From positions 112,490 through 176,489 of IMG/VR virus record IMGVR_UViG_3300025876_000005: a stretch of DNA of 64,000 bases. One strand, 5' to 3'. A program made the position numbers and the translations under genes. This document shows, one piece after another, positions 46,168 to 56,750 of the stretch; the stretch's first letter is position 1; each line of letters starts with the position of its first letter. Origin of the DNA: a virus. The notes below the pieces were generated by a model. It did no database searches. It had not been told where the DNA came from and saw only the letters and a list, made by a program, of their open reading frames with translations.

Positions 46168-48987
46168 ATGCCAACAGTAAAAAGAGATAATCTTATCATA
46201 ACACAGGCCAGCTTTACAGAAGTGTTAAGAGGCCAAGAAGCATTTTTTACTTTTAACTTGTACCAAGATATACAGGGTAAAGATGTTAATACTAGTCTAT
46301 TAGATGACTATGTGTTTACGCTTAAAGATTTAGACAACCAAACAGTAAAGACTTTTTCCAAGTCATTAGGTAACGTAACGCTCGGTAATCCGATTACAAG
46401 TAGCTTTAGAATACACCTTTCTGGCGAAGAGACCCTAGAATTAAAATCAGGTAGCCTCTTCTTAACAGTGTATATTCGCATGGGCATAAAGCGTCTTACT
46501 TTTGCACCGTTTAAAACTGGTGTAATCTACGCTTATGGAGACCAGTTAAAGAGTGGTGAGATCTTAACTAGATTTACACACCCAACTACAATTTACAGAG
46601 TACATGGTTTTGACTACAGTGGTGCAAATCCAAAACTGGGTGAAGTTGTGTTAAACTCAGCACTTACACGCTCTACAACTAAAGCGCTTTTTAACAAGAC
46701 CGATTCTTTAGGTAAGATTAACGCTTATCTTGAGACAATGTTGCTTAAGAGATTCGATGAAGATGGGGCTAAACTTAATCTGATTTTAACTAACGCAAAC
46801 GACACAACACAGTATGCAATCTATAAAGTTACAGGTTGGGCAAGAGTTGACCTTAATACAGACGGCTCAAGCTCAGGCTCTTTAGACGGCATTGAAGTAG
46901 ATCTAGAATACGAAGGCGGCTCATCAATCGAAGGTGAGTCTTTCTCATTTATAGTTAACGATGAGATTGGTCTTTGGATTGAATCTTTTAGTGACAATGC
47001 AAACACAATTGAAGTTAACTACACAGGAACATCTTACGGTGACGTTGGCAGAATTGTATTTAGAGGTGGTTTCGACGTAAGACCTAATGTTAACGGTGGA
47101 GTTGACGTTTGGGTACCGGACATTCCAGAACTAGATGAGATTAGAGTTATTCACGGTGAAGACGGTACGGACGGTACGGACGGTACAAGTGGAACTTCAG
47201 GTACTTCTGGTACAAGTGGTACATCTGGTTCTTCAGGAACATCTGGAACCGATGGAACTTCAGGCACTTCTGGTACAAGTGGCACTTCTGGTACAAGTGG
47301 CACATCTGGCACAAGCGGTGTAGATGGCACTTCAATTACTATTTTAGGAACACTTGAATCTGAAGATCAATTACCAGTTGATGAAAACTCTAACGGTGAC
47401 GGTTATATTATAGCAGGCGATCTATGGACATGGAATCGTCCTCAATGGAATAATGTTGGTCAAATCCAAGGCCCTGCTGGTTCTTCAGGTTCATCAGGCA
47501 CATCTGGTTCTTCAGGTACTTCTGGCACAAGCGGCACAGACGGAACTTCAGGCACAGACGGAACTTCAGGCACAGACGGAACTTCAGGCACAGACGGAAC
47601 TTCAGGCACCTCAGGCACTTCTGGTTCATCAGGCACATCTGGTTCATCAGGTACAAGTGGTTCTTCAGGTGTAAACGGTGTAGACGGTACTTATTTAGGT
47701 ACGGATGGAACAAGCGGTTCTTCAGGTATATCAGGTACATCAGGTACATCTGGCAGTAGCGGAATAGACGGTGCACAGGCTACGGCTATAACACCAACGA
47801 TTAAAAACTTAGAATTCTTTTCATGGTCTTCCGGCTCAGCTTATGTTTCGGGAACTCCAAGTCTCCCCGGTGAAAGTTTAACTATAGAAATCCATGTAAG
47901 TGTATCTGATTACAATATTATTAGATTAGTTGCAGACGTTGAAGGTGATCTAGCTTATGCAATACAAAGATCTATTAATTCAACAAATCCTACTATAATT
48001 TATGAAGGTCAAACATATACTAACGATGTAATTAATCTTGAGTTTGTTGACTCACACGGTGCTATTGGGGGAGATATAGTTACTTATGAGATATTAGGCT
48101 ATGGTATTGGTGCGTCCAACCCACGCCTCGGAAGACTTTCGGATCTACAGCTTGTTGCATATGAATTTATGCATGCGTTAGCGGCAGGTCATTCATCAGG
48201 AACTAGTGGTTCTTCAGGAACTAGTGGCTCTTCGGGAACTAGTGGCTCTTCGGGAACAAGTGGTTCAAGTGGTGTTAATGGAACTATCGGTCCTGTTGGC
48301 AAAGACGGAACATCCGGTTCTTCAGGTACTTCTGGAAGTTCAGGAGTAAACGGCCAGGGCGTACCGACAGGTGGTACAGCCGGTCAAGCACTTGTTAAAA
48401 TTGACGGCACAAACTACAATACACAATGGTCTGATGTAGCTGCAAGCGGTGGTACAACACAAAGATTAACAGACTACTCAGAAATACACTACAATGCAAA
48501 AATTCAGAGCGGACCAGCTAATGGTTATAACACACTGCAATCCGCGCCCGGAGGTACATTTATAGATTTAAAATCTAGTTTAATGCCAATAGATGCATCC
48601 TCGGTTAACCTGTTACAGCCTATAACTACAGGTGGGCTTTATTATGCACTTAATAATATTAATGGGGAGAATATATCAAGCTGGCACAGAGTAGAATACA
48701 ATATTAATTTGACAGGGTCTGAAAGTACTGAAGTTATTACAGTCTCTGTTTTTGACGCGGCGGTAAGTGGTAGCATCTATCAAGATGAATTTACTTTACC
48801 GGCTGCTAGAACCTATGTATTTAGTGCAGAGTTTGTTGCTCAATTAAATAATACGAGCGCTCTAATACTCCAGCTATCATCTGCTACAACCAATTCATCT
48901 GTAATTATTAATCAATTTAATTTTAGAGCAGCACAGTACCAAGAAGGTACAGTACATGGCAATGATAACTGGCAGGGCTACGTATAA
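46168..48987 (+). CDS. Collagen-like tail fibre protein 1
   Basis: 939 residues. N-terminal beta domain (1-330) shared with the next gene, both containing a 'KR(F)...D.GA.LNL..TN.N.T..YAI.KV..W.RV' segment. Collagen-like tracts of GTS/GSS/GTD triplets at about 332-386, 437-534 and 676-729 are separated by small globular islands. [20 protein letters not shown] (about 730) is a frequent phage-fibre linker and precedes a C-terminal domain. Gly every third residue implies a triple helix; Pro is nearly absent, with Thr and Ser replacing it, as in other phage collagens. Probably a host-binding fibre. Confidence 0.85.
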   Translation: MPTVKRDNLIITQASFTEVLRGQEAFFTFNLYQDIQGKDVNTSLLDDYVFTLKDLDNQTVKTFSKSLGNVTLGNPITSSFRIHLSGEETLELKSGSLFLTVYIRMGIKRLTFAPFKTGVIYAYGDQLKSGEILTRFTHPTTIYRVHGFDYSGANPKLGEVVLNSALTRSTTKALFNKTDSLGKINAYLETMLLKRFDEDGAKLNLILTNANDTTQYAIYKVTGWARVDLNTDGSSSGSLDGIEVDLEYEGGSSIEGESFSFIVNDEIGLWIESFSDNANTIEVNYTGTSYGDVGRIVFRGGFDVRPNVNGGVDVWVPDIPELDEIRVIHGEDGTDGTDGTSGTSGTSGTSGTSGSSGTSGTDGTSGTSGTSGTSGTSGTSGTSGVDGTSITILGTLESEDQLPVDENSNGDGYIIAGDLWTWNRPQWNNVGQIQGPAGSSGSSGTSGSSGTSGTSGTDGTSGTDGTSGTDGTSGTDGTSGTSGTSGSSGTSGSSGTSGSSGVNGVDGTYLGTDGTSGSSGISGTSGTSGSSGIDGAQATAITPTIKNLEFFSWSSGSAYVSGTPSLPGESLTIEIHVSVSDYNIIRLVADVEGDLAYAIQRSINSTNPTIIYEGQTYTNDVINLEFVDSHGAIGGDIVTYEILGYGIGASNPRLGRLSDLQLVAYEFMHALAAGHSSGTSGSSGTSGSSGTSGSSGTSGSSGVNGTIGPVGKDGTSGSSGTSGSSGVNGQGVPTGGTAGQALVKIDGTNYNTQWSDVAASGGTTQRLTDYSEIHYNAKIQSGPANGYNTLQSAPGGTFIDLKSSLMPIDASSVNLLQPITTGGLYYALNNINGENISSWHRVEYNINLTGSESTEVITVSVFDAAVSGSIYQDEFTLPAARTYVFSAEFVAQLNNTSALILQLSSATTNSSVIINQFNFRAAQYQEGTVHGNDNWQGYV

Positions 48988-49009
48988 GACCTTAACCTAA
49001 GATACGTTT

Positions 49010-49019
49010 GATATATAGA
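49010..49019 (+). promoter_or_regulatory. Late-promoter-like box GATATATAGA
   Basis: 28 bases before the second fibre ATG. Confidence 0.45.
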
Positions 49020-49046
49020 TAGAGACTAAAAAATAAACAATAAAAC

Positions 49047-52000
49047 ATGCCATCAGTAAATAGTAATGATTTTATTCTACAGATACCTGAGTTAGTAAAG
49101 GTTAACCGCGGCGTACAAGCCCTGGTTACTACAACATTACACCAGAATTATCTAGGTAATCTAGTAGATATTGTCAACTTAAATGACGTTACGATAAAAG
49201 TAGTTAACCACGCAGGAACGACGGTTAAAATACTTAAAAAATCAGATTCAACTTTAACGTACGGAACCGGATCTACAAAAGGTAGATTTATTATCAATCT
49301 AAGCTCAACTGAGACTTTAGGCTTACCAGAAGGCGATGTCTATCTAGACGTTGTCATCAATTCAGGTGTTAAAGTAGTTACAATGCCAAGACTAAAAGTT
49401 GGTTTCACAATCGACGGTGGCCAGGCATTACCAGACGGATCAGTTGGAGGTAGATTTACAATCCCAGCTCCGATCTATGAAGTTATATCTTTAAACTACG
49501 GTAACGATTTACCAGCAGCAGGACAAGTTGTCTTAAGCTCTTCTAATCCAAATGGTTTAACGAAGATTGTCTTAAACAACACTGATGATCTAGGTAAGAG
49601 AAATGTATATGTAGAAACATTACTACAGAAAAGATTTACTGATGATGGCGCAGAGTTAAACCTCTTTGTTACTAATGTTAACAACACAAGTGAATATGCA
49701 ATCTTTAAGGTTGTTTCATGGCAGAGAGTTGAAATTCTAGACTCAGGTGCTAGCAATAACTCTGAAATGGTGGATGGTATTGAGATTACCGTTTCACCAG
49801 AAGGTGCTTCTAGAACTGAGACTCAAGTTACTAAATTTGAAGTTGGTGATACTCTAGGTTTCTTCTTAGAGTCTTTTGCAAACAACAGCATTACAGTAGT
49901 AAATGGCTCAACAGACTACGAAGGTACAAAGAGTATTGAATTTGTTGGCGGCATGACCGTTAGTGATAACGGCAACGGCAATATTGCAGTTAACATCCCT
50001 TATTTTGACAACGTAACCGGTACTATCAACGGTGTAGATGGTCAAGATGGAACAAGTGGTTCTTCGGGTGTTAATGGTGCTGATGGAACTTCAGGAAGCA
50101 GCGGTGTTAGTGGTACAGACGGAACAAGTGGTTCTTCAGGAACAAGCGGTTCATCTGGTGTTAATGGTGCTGATGGAACAGGTGGTTCATCTGGTGTTAA
50201 CGGTGCTGACGGAGCAGATGGTCAAGACGGAACAAGCGGTTCATCTGGTGTTAACGGAGCTGATGGCGCAGATGGTGCTGACGGCCAAGATGGAACATCA
50301 GGAAGCAGTGGTATAAACGGAGCCAATGGTGTTGATGGAACAAGCGGTTCATCAGGTGTTAACGGCGCAGACGGAAACGACGGTATTGATGGTACTTCAG
50401 GTTCTTCCGGTATAAACGGTGTAAATGGTATCGATGGAACAAGTGGTTCATCAGGTGTTAATGGTTTAGACGGAACAAGTGGTTCATCAGGTGTTAACGG
50501 AGTTAACGGAGTTAACGGTGTTGATGGAACTTCAGGAAGTAGTGGTGTTAATGGTGCTGACGGCCAAGATGGTGCTGACGGCCAAGATGGAACAAGCGGA
50601 AGTAGTGGTATTAATGGTGCTGACGGCCAAGATGGTGCTGACGGCCAAGATGGAACAAGCGGAAGTAGTGGTATAAACGGAGTTGCTGGTGCAACTGGAC
50701 CTGCTGGAACTTCAGGAAGCAGTGGTGTTAATGGTGCTGACGGCCAAGATGGTGCTGCCGGCCAAGATGGAACAAGCGGAAGTAGTGGTATTAATGGTGC
50801 TGATGGTGTTAACGGTCAAGATGGGACAAGCGGCTCATCTGGTATAAACGGAGTTGCTGGTGCAACTGGACCTGCTGGAGCTGATGGAACTTCAGGAAGC
50901 AGTGGTGTTAATGGTGCTGACGGCCAAGATGGTGCTGCCGGCGAAGACGGAACAAGCGGTTCATCTGGTATAAACGGAGCCAATGGTGTTGACGGAACAT
51001 CTGGTTCATCAGGTATTAACGGAGTTGATGGCACAAGCGGTTCATCTGGTATCAGCGGAACTTCAGGTTCGAGTGGTGTTAGTGGCGCAGACGGAAATGA
51101 CGGTACAGATGGTACTTCAGGTAGTAGCGGTGTTAACGGTCAAGATGGGACAAGCGGCTCATCCGGTATAAACGGAGTTGCTGGTGAAACTGGACCTGCG
51201 GGTGCGGATGGTACATCAGGAAGTAGCGGTGTTAATGGTGCTGACGGCCAAGATGGTGCAGATGGCCAAGATGGAACAAGCGGTTCATCCGGTATTAACG
51301 GAGCTAATGGTGTTGACGGTCAAGACGGAACATCAGGTTCAAGTGGTATCAGTGGTGTTGATGGAAACGATGGTACGGACGGTACTTCAGGTTCAAGTGG
51401 TATCAGTGGTGTTGATGGAAACGATGGTACGGACGGTACTTCAGGTTCAAGTGGTGTTAATGGTGCAGACGGAAATGACGGTACGGACGGTACTTCAGGT
51501 TCTTCAGGTATCAATGGTGCTGACGGAAACGATGGTACGGACGGGACTTCAGGTTCTTCAGGTATCAATGGTGCTGATGGAAATAATGGTACTGATGGAA
51601 CAAGCGGTTCATCTGGTGTTGATGGTGTATCAAATGTACCAGGTCCTGCAGGTACTGATGGAACAAGTGGTTCTTCAGGTGTTAACGGAGCTGATGGAGC
51701 CGATGGTACAAGTGGTTCTTCAGGTGTTAACGGAGCTGATGGAGCCGATGGTACAAGTGGTTCTTCAGGTGTTAACGGTGCTGATGGAAACGATGGTACA
51801 GACGGTACTTCAGGTTCAAGCGGTGTTAATGGTGCTGACGGAAACGACGGTACAGACGGAACAAGTGGTTCTTCAGGTATTAATGGTGCTGACGGAAACG
51901 ATGGTACAGACGGAACAAGTGGTTCTTCAGGTGTTAATGGTGCTGACGGAAATAATGGTACAGACGGAACAAGTGGTTCTTCAGGTATTAATGGTGCAGA

Positions 52001-52658
52001 TGGAAATGACGGTACGGATGGTACAAGTGGTTCAAGCGGTGTTAACGGTGCTGACGGAAATGACGGTACGGATGGTACAAGTGGTTCTTCAGGTATCTCT
52101 GGTGAAGGCGTACCAACAGGTGGTACCGAAGGTCAAGCTCTTGTTAAAGCATCTGCTACAAACTACGATACAGAATGGGCTGATGCTGCAAGTGGAGTAA
52201 CAAACTATCTACTAAGACTTGAATATGATACTTCAAATCACCTTGTAAATAGTACAACAGATAATAGATTTATAGCAGCAACTGGATTTGAAACTTCAGG
52301 TGCAAGCGTGGACAGCGTAAGCGTAGATACTGGAAACACAATCTATACAATTACAGTATCGTTCAGCAACGAATCTAATCCACCACAAAACATATTAGTT
52401 TATGCATGGGATCCTGTAAACTACGACTATCAAGTACATCCATATAGAGTTGACTCTTCGGATCTAACAATTGATACAGACAACGGTGACTTTACATCAT
52501 CTAACAACCAGTTCACACCAAATATTTTTGGTAGCTTTGGTTCAACAAGTTTGACGATCGACGTAAGACAGGATTACATCAAGTACGTGAACGCAATTGG
52601 CTTAGGTGGTAATAGAAGATTCGCACACGCATATTTAATAATATCATTCAACGGATAA
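49047..52658 (+). CDS. Collagen-like tail fibre protein 2
   Basis: 1,203 residues. The N-terminal domain (1-325) is a paralogue of fibre 1. An uninterrupted Gly-x-y tract of about 690 residues follows (about 328-1,021), built from [13 protein letters not shown] and [16 protein letters not shown] units, then GEGVPTGGTEGQALVKASAT and a C-terminal beta domain of about 150 residues. The tract is richer in Asn/Asp than fibre 1. Nearly identical DNA repeats make length variation by recombination likely. Confidence 0.87.
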   Translation: MPSVNSNDFILQIPELVKVNRGVQALVTTTLHQNYLGNLVDIVNLNDVTIKVVNHAGTTVKILKKSDSTLTYGTGSTKGRFIINLSSTETLGLPEGDVYLDVVINSGVKVVTMPRLKVGFTIDGGQALPDGSVGGRFTIPAPIYEVISLNYGNDLPAAGQVVLSSSNPNGLTKIVLNNTDDLGKRNVYVETLLQKRFTDDGAELNLFVTNVNNTSEYAIFKVVSWQRVEILDSGASNNSEMVDGIEITVSPEGASRTETQVTKFEVGDTLGFFLESFANNSITVVNGSTDYEGTKSIEFVGGMTVSDNGNGNIAVNIPYFDNVTGTINGVDGQDGTSGSSGVNGADGTSGSSGVSGTDGTSGSSGTSGSSGVNGADGTGGSSGVNGADGADGQDGTSGSSGVNGADGADGADGQDGTSGSSGINGANGVDGTSGSSGVNGADGNDGIDGTSGSSGINGVNGIDGTSGSSGVNGLDGTSGSSGVNGVNGVNGVDGTSGSSGVNGADGQDGADGQDGTSGSSGINGADGQDGADGQDGTSGSSGINGVAGATGPAGTSGSSGVNGADGQDGAAGQDGTSGSSGINGADGVNGQDGTSGSSGINGVAGATGPAGADGTSGSSGVNGADGQDGAAGEDGTSGSSGINGANGVDGTSGSSGINGVDGTSGSSGISGTSGSSGVSGADGNDGTDGTSGSSGVNGQDGTSGSSGINGVAGETGPAGADGTSGSSGVNGADGQDGADGQDGTSGSSGINGANGVDGQDGTSGSSGISGVDGNDGTDGTSGSSGISGVDGNDGTDGTSGSSGVNGADGNDGTDGTSGSSGINGADGNDGTDGTSGSSGINGADGNNGTDGTSGSSGVDGVSNVPGPAGTDGTSGSSGVNGADGADGTSGSSGVNGADGADGTSGSSGVNGADGNDGTDGTSGSSGVNGADGNDGTDGTSGSSGINGADGNDGTDGTSGSSGVNGADGNNGTDGTSGSSGINGADGNDGTDGTSGSSGVNGADGNDGTDGTSGSSGISGEGVPTGGTEGQALVKASATNYDTEWADAASGVTNYLLRLEYDTSNHLVNSTTDNRFIAATGFETSGASVDSVSVDTGNTIYTITVSFSNESNPPQNILVYAWDPVNYDYQVHPYRVDSSDLTIDTDNGDFTSSNNQFTPNIFGSFGSTSLTIDVRQDYIKYVNAIGLGGNRRFAHAYLIISFNG
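50032..52110 (+). repeat. Collagen-like repeat tract of fibre 2
   Basis: Mixed triplet repeats (GADG, GQDG, GVNG, GTSGSSG) covering about 690 residues with local long identical blocks, for example around 50560-50680 and 51340-51560. Confidence 0.9.
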
Positions 52659-52660
52659 TA

Positions 52661-52675
52661 AATAAAAATAAATAG
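52661..52675 (+). promoter_or_regulatory. Late-promoter-like TAAATA boxes
   Basis: AATAAATAAAAATAAATAG between fibre 2 and the next ATG contains two TAAATA cores; only 4 bases separate the last from the ATG, so the upstream one is the likelier. Confidence 0.3.
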
Positions 52676-52678
52676 ACA

Positions 52679-54601
52679 ATGTCAGTATACGATCCAACAC
52701 ATCCACCTCTGTTTTTAACAGGTACAATTAGCAGTATCAACTCTGGTCAAACATATCCATACACGGATGAGACTGGACTTAATGCAGCGGGTGCAAAAAT
52801 AGACTATACAATTACCGTAGGTAGTATTGACCCACAAAGTGTTGGTGACGCTAGTGTTAGAACAGGTGGTTCTAAACAATATACAGCACTTGACATTAAA
52901 ACAGGCGACTGGATTGCTAATGCAAACGGTCAGATCTGTCTACAGATTGTAGGCGTTGATTCAAAAACAGACAGTGCAATCACTTTCACAGCGAAGGATA
53001 TTGACATGATCTCTTATAAGACATACGCTAATAATGCAATGTCTAACGGTGATACAGTTGTCTTCTTTGAGGTTTCAGATAACGGTCAGCCACTAATTAC
53101 AACAGCTGACATTACTGCATTCCAGAATCCAGGTTCAATTGATAAGATCCAGGGTCGTTTTGCAGCAACTGAAGAGACTGAAAGATACAGATTTGAATTT
53201 AGTGCAGCACAAACAGGTTACAACAAAGGTGATACAATTACAGTAGATACTACTGATGGTTCTTTTGTTAAGTTTGGCGCAACTAATGCTTCAAATATTC
53301 CACTAGGTATTGTTTTAGAGAAAACAATGGGCGAGCGCGTAATTTACGTTAAGCCTTTCAATACAGTTATTGACAACTACTCTAATCCAGAACTTCTAAC
53401 TGGAAGTGCAGGTGACGTTTACTATACAGATCCAGCCAATCCAGGTCAGATGACAACTACACATGCTAGCGGTTCAAAAGCAATCTTACTACAGGTTAAA
53501 GATGCTATTCCAACTGTAATCACAACTACAGTTGCGGATTACCTACCGGACGCTAACGATTCATTAATCATCAATGGTGTTGAATCTTTTGAAGGTGGTG
53601 TTGATACAACGCCCGCTGCAGTTTCAGATCTTGTAAACTTAATTAACGCAGATACTACAACACACTTTGTAACAGCAAGTAAAAGTTCAATCTACGCTTC
53701 AACAGAAACAGGCGATGGTACAGGCCCAACTAACGGTGTAGTTATTGTGACAATTACAGATGACGGTGGTTCAACTTACGACCCACTAGTAGTTACAATC
53801 GGCGACGGTACAACTTCATCTACAATTACATTTGATGAAAATACAGGCGAGACTTTAGTAGAACTTACGGCTTTAGGCGCTCCAGGCTATTTCGCATTCA
53901 CAGCAACTGAGATTGCAAATGTACTTAATGCTGACTTTACAGCCAATGGTATTAATCTAGAAGCTTCAACAGTTGATAGCGGTACAGCGGGTTTCCCGAA
54001 CCTTAAAATCTCGGCAACTAGCGCAAGTGCTACAATTAATATCTCAGGTACAGACACTGATAAACTAGCCGACACTTTCTTAACTGGAACTGGCGTGGCC
54101 GCAACAACTTCTGCTGCAAGCTCAGACTTCTTAGTCTTAACTAGAGCAGACGGTGGTGACATCTTGATTACAGCAAGCAAGGGTGACTACATTAACATAA
54201 ATGGTTTAACTTCATCTTCAATGGGCTCTTCGGCAGTCCTACTAATGATCGAAGGTGCGGGTTCTACGATTTCAGAAACTGGCGTTGAAACATCAGATGA
54301 TCTAGACTGGATCCCAAACAATACTTCAGCAGACGGCGACTATGCAGGTATCACAATCACATATACGCCATATTCAGACAGTAACGTTCAAGTTACAGTA
54401 AACGGTGTTGGTGCTAATCTAGGTGATGGAGTAAAGACAAAAGACTGTTATTTCTCAGGCGATAATGGTACAACAGCCCGCGCAATTGCAGATATTACTG
54501 CAGGGGATAAACTTTACTGGAACGGCTCAATTGCAGGTTTTGAACTAGAAGATACAGATCTAGTTGACATTATTTATGATGCTTCAAGTAATGACGTTTA
54601 A
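52679..54601 (+). CDS. Large virion beta-structural protein
   Basis: 640 residues, Thr/Ser/Asp/Gly-rich, with several beta-sandwich-like repeats (DAIPTVITTTVADYLPDAND; ITASKGDYININGLTSSSMG). Lacks a collagen tract. Composition and position between fibres indicate a fibre-tip, tail spike or surface protein. No enzymatic motif is visible. Confidence 0.75.
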   Translation: MSVYDPTHPPLFLTGTISSINSGQTYPYTDETGLNAAGAKIDYTITVGSIDPQSVGDASVRTGGSKQYTALDIKTGDWIANANGQICLQIVGVDSKTDSAITFTAKDIDMISYKTYANNAMSNGDTVVFFEVSDNGQPLITTADITAFQNPGSIDKIQGRFAATEETERYRFEFSAAQTGYNKGDTITVDTTDGSFVKFGATNASNIPLGIVLEKTMGERVIYVKPFNTVIDNYSNPELLTGSAGDVYYTDPANPGQMTTTHASGSKAILLQVKDAIPTVITTTVADYLPDANDSLIINGVESFEGGVDTTPAAVSDLVNLINADTTTHFVTASKSSIYASTETGDGTGPTNGVVIVTITDDGGSTYDPLVVTIGDGTTSSTITFDENTGETLVELTALGAPGYFAFTATEIANVLNADFTANGINLEASTVDSGTAGFPNLKISATSASATINISGTDTDKLADTFLTGTGVAATTSAASSDFLVLTRADGGDILITASKGDYININGLTSSSMGSSAVLLMIEGAGSTISETGVETSDDLDWIPNNTSADGDYAGITITYTPYSDSNVQVTVNGVGANLGDGVKTKDCYFSGDNGTTARAIADITAGDKLYWNGSIAGFELEDTDLVDIIYDASSNDV

Positions 54602-54639
54602 CGTAGTTTAGGAACACTCTTATAATATTAGTATAATAC

Positions 54640-54672
54640 AGGCCCGTCTAGTAAAATTAGATGGGCCTTTTT
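54640..54672 (+). terminator. Intrinsic terminator
   Basis: 11-bp stem AGGCCCGTCTA/TAGATGGGCCT (one G-T), 7-base loop, five T. Confidence 0.9.
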
Positions 54673-54686
54673 AATATATAAATATG
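54672..54686 (+). promoter_or_regulatory. Late-promoter-like box TAATATATAAATAT
   Basis: Starts in the terminator T-run; contains the exact T4 late core TATAAATA. It is 51 bases before the next ATG. Confidence 0.5.
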
Positions 54687-54736
54687 AGGGGTCCAATAAA
54701 GTTCCCTTTAGGCCTAAAATAAACAAACATATACAC

Positions 54737-55444
54737 ATGGCATTAATTAAAATTAAACAGGTTGAAAATTTATCTAGCGAATTATCTGGATTATCAACTG
54801 ACATCCTTGCTGCTGAAAGCACTGCAATCGTTATTGCTGGTTCTCTAGACACAGTTCAGACAACTGCACTTGAGGCTTATGCTGACTCTGCTGAAAGCGA
54901 TGCAATCGCTGTTGCTGGTTCTCTAGACACAGTTCAGACAACTGCACTTGAGGCTTATGCTGACTCTGCTGAAAGCGATGCAATCGCTGTTGCTGGTTCT
55001 CTAGACACAGTTCAGACAACTGCACTTGAGGCTTATGCTGACTCTGCTGAAAGCGATGCAATCGCTGTTGCTGGTTCTCTAGACACAGTTCAGACAACTG
55101 CACTTGAGGCTTATGCTGACTCTGCTGAAAGCGATGCAATCGTTGCTGCTAACGCATACGCAGATAGCTTAGACGTATTAATGGACGGTAGAGTAGATAC
55201 TCTTGAAGCTGCAATCATCGAAGATGATGAATTCTTCGTAGAGACGTTTACAGGCTCTCTAGTACTAGGACCTTACACTCTTGCAAATTCTGTTCAAGAC
55301 AATGAGGAAGAACTAGTATGGGCTTATGTTAACGGCATATCAGTTGAAGTTGCATCAGTTTCTGGTACTCAGGTAACTCTTACTACTCCAGGTTATGCAA
55401 TCGATGCTAATGATACAGTTAAGTTCCACTATCAAAGTGCTTAA
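54737..55444 (+). CDS. Virion protein with four 26-residue repeats
   Basis: 235 residues. Residues 35-138 are four nearly identical 26-residue units (SLDTVQTTALEAYADSAESD, then AIAVAG), Ala-rich and heptad-like, likely a trimeric coiled-coil stalk. The C-terminal 80 residues (VETFTGSLVLGPYTLANSVQ, TQVTLTTPGYAIDAND) form a beta domain common at phage-fibre ends. Followed by a terminator. Confidence 0.8.
   Translation: MALIKIKQVENLSSELSGLSTDILAAESTAIVIAGSLDTVQTTALEAYADSAESDAIAVAGSLDTVQTTALEAYADSAESDAIAVAGSLDTVQTTALEAYADSAESDAIAVAGSLDTVQTTALEAYADSAESDAIVAANAYADSLDVLMDGRVDTLEAAIIEDDEFFVETFTGSLVLGPYTLANSVQDNEEELVWAYVNGISVEVASVSGTQVTLTTPGYAIDANDTVKFHYQSA
54839..55150 (+). repeat. Four 78-bp direct tandem repeats
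   Basis: Units start at 54839, 54917, 54995 and 55073 and differ by very few bases, all in the same frame of the stalk protein. Confidence 0.92.
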
Positions 55445-55480
55445 TTTATCCTAGCTAGATTTGTTAATCTAATCTAATTA

Positions 55481-55507
55481 GAAGGGCCCCATAAGGGCCC
55501 TTCTTTG
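55481..55507 (+). terminator. Intrinsic terminator
   Basis: GAAGGGCCC/GGGCCCTTC, 5-base loop, then TTTGTTT. Confidence 0.85.
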
Positions 55508-55519
55508 TTTAATAAGACT

Positions 55520-55529
55520 GATAAATAAA
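55520..55529 (+). promoter_or_regulatory. Late-promoter-like box GATAAATAAA
   Basis: 18 bases before the DUF2827-like ATG. Confidence 0.45.
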
Positions 55530-55547
55530 ATAAAACAAATCTTAAAC

Positions 55548-56750
55548 ATGAGAGTTGGTATTACTATAGGACTAACCAAAGGCCTTTCTATCTTTAGTAA
55601 TGGTATAACACAGAATCTTTTAACCTTTTATGACGTCATGAATCAGCTAGAAGGAGTAGATAAAGTTTCACTTGTTGATCTTTACCAAAGAGACTTTGAA
55701 GAATATCAAGATTTTAAATATCTTGATGGATATGATATGGAACAATGGGACTCAGATATACAGAATAGATTTGATGTTTTAATATGTTTTGGTATTACAC
55801 CGACCATTAAATATGTAGATCAGTTTAAATCTGTTAAAAATAATAAAGTTATATCTTATAAATGCGGTAATACAGCTGCATTACAGATGGAAAACTTGAT
55901 TTTTGATAGATCATATAAGGATAAGATCAATGAAAAAGAAAATAAGACACCAATAGTAGAGCCGATTAAGTTTGATGAAATATGGTTTATACCACAACAA
56001 GAGTTTCATAACTTACAGATCTGGGAAGTTCAACATAATACTAAAGCTAGAGTAGTTCCTTTTCTCTGGTCCAGTAAATTTATTGAGCAGTCCATTGCTT
56101 TAAACAGAATAAAAGATCCAGAACTTAAAATATTTTTTGAAGAGAGAGGTGACATAGATATGTGGCGCGTAGCTACTATGGAACCTAATCAAAACGTTAT
56201 AAAAAATATGTACCCATTAATCTGGTTATTTGAATATGCAAACAGACTTAATGTAGGTCTATTTGAGAAGTTTAAGATCACCAATGCCATGGAATTCTCA
56301 AAAAATAAATATTTAATCCAACTTGTTAAAAATTTATCATTTCACAAACAAAGAAAGCTTCTACTAGCTCCTAGGTGGAACGTTATTAATCTTATGGCTA
56401 GACATGCAGATGCTGTTATTTCACATCAGTGGGGAAACCCTTTAAATTATGCTTATTTTGATGTTGTTTACCTAGGTTATCCTCTAGTGCACAATGCACA
56501 TCTATGTGCTGATCTAGGCTATTATTATGCAGATTGGAATATTAAAGATGGAGCTAGACTTTTAGTTGACGCGTGTAGCTCTAGAAAAGACGATAAAGAA
56601 TATACTGATAGAAATCGATCTATTCTAAAAAGATATACTGTGGAAAATAAAGAGATGTTAAAACAATATGAACTTTTATTAAACAATCTATGGCAAAAGA
56701 ACAAGATTGATAATAAAAAATATGATTGGAAAACAAATTTACTGAGATGA
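55548..56750 (+). CDS. DUF2827-like glycosyltransferase
   Basis: 400 residues. The N-terminal MRVGITIGLTKGLSIFSNGI, VISYKCGNTAALQMEN, FDEIWFIPQQEFHNLQIWEV and VVPFLWSSKFIEQS follow the DUF2827 pattern ('..NGI.QN..', 'RCGN', 'DEIW.IPQ.E', 'VPHLW'), a group related to GT-B transferases. The C-terminal part has HQWGNPLNYAYFDVVYLGYP. Likely transfers sugar to a phage or host surface structure. Its codon use is noticeably more AT-rich than the fibre genes. It overlaps the next gene by four bases. Confidence 0.78.
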   Translation: MRVGITIGLTKGLSIFSNGITQNLLTFYDVMNQLEGVDKVSLVDLYQRDFEEYQDFKYLDGYDMEQWDSDIQNRFDVLICFGITPTIKYVDQFKSVKNNKVISYKCGNTAALQMENLIFDRSYKDKINEKENKTPIVEPIKFDEIWFIPQQEFHNLQIWEVQHNTKARVVPFLWSSKFIEQSIALNRIKDPELKIFFEERGDIDMWRVATMEPNQNVIKNMYPLIWLFEYANRLNVGLFEKFKITNAMEFSKNKYLIQLVKNLSFHKQRKLLLAPRWNVINLMARHADAVISHQWGNPLNYAYFDVVYLGYPLVHNAHLCADLGYYYADWNIKDGARLLVDACSSRKDDKEYTDRNRSILKRYTVENKEMLKQYELLLNNLWQKNKIDNKKYDWKTNLLR

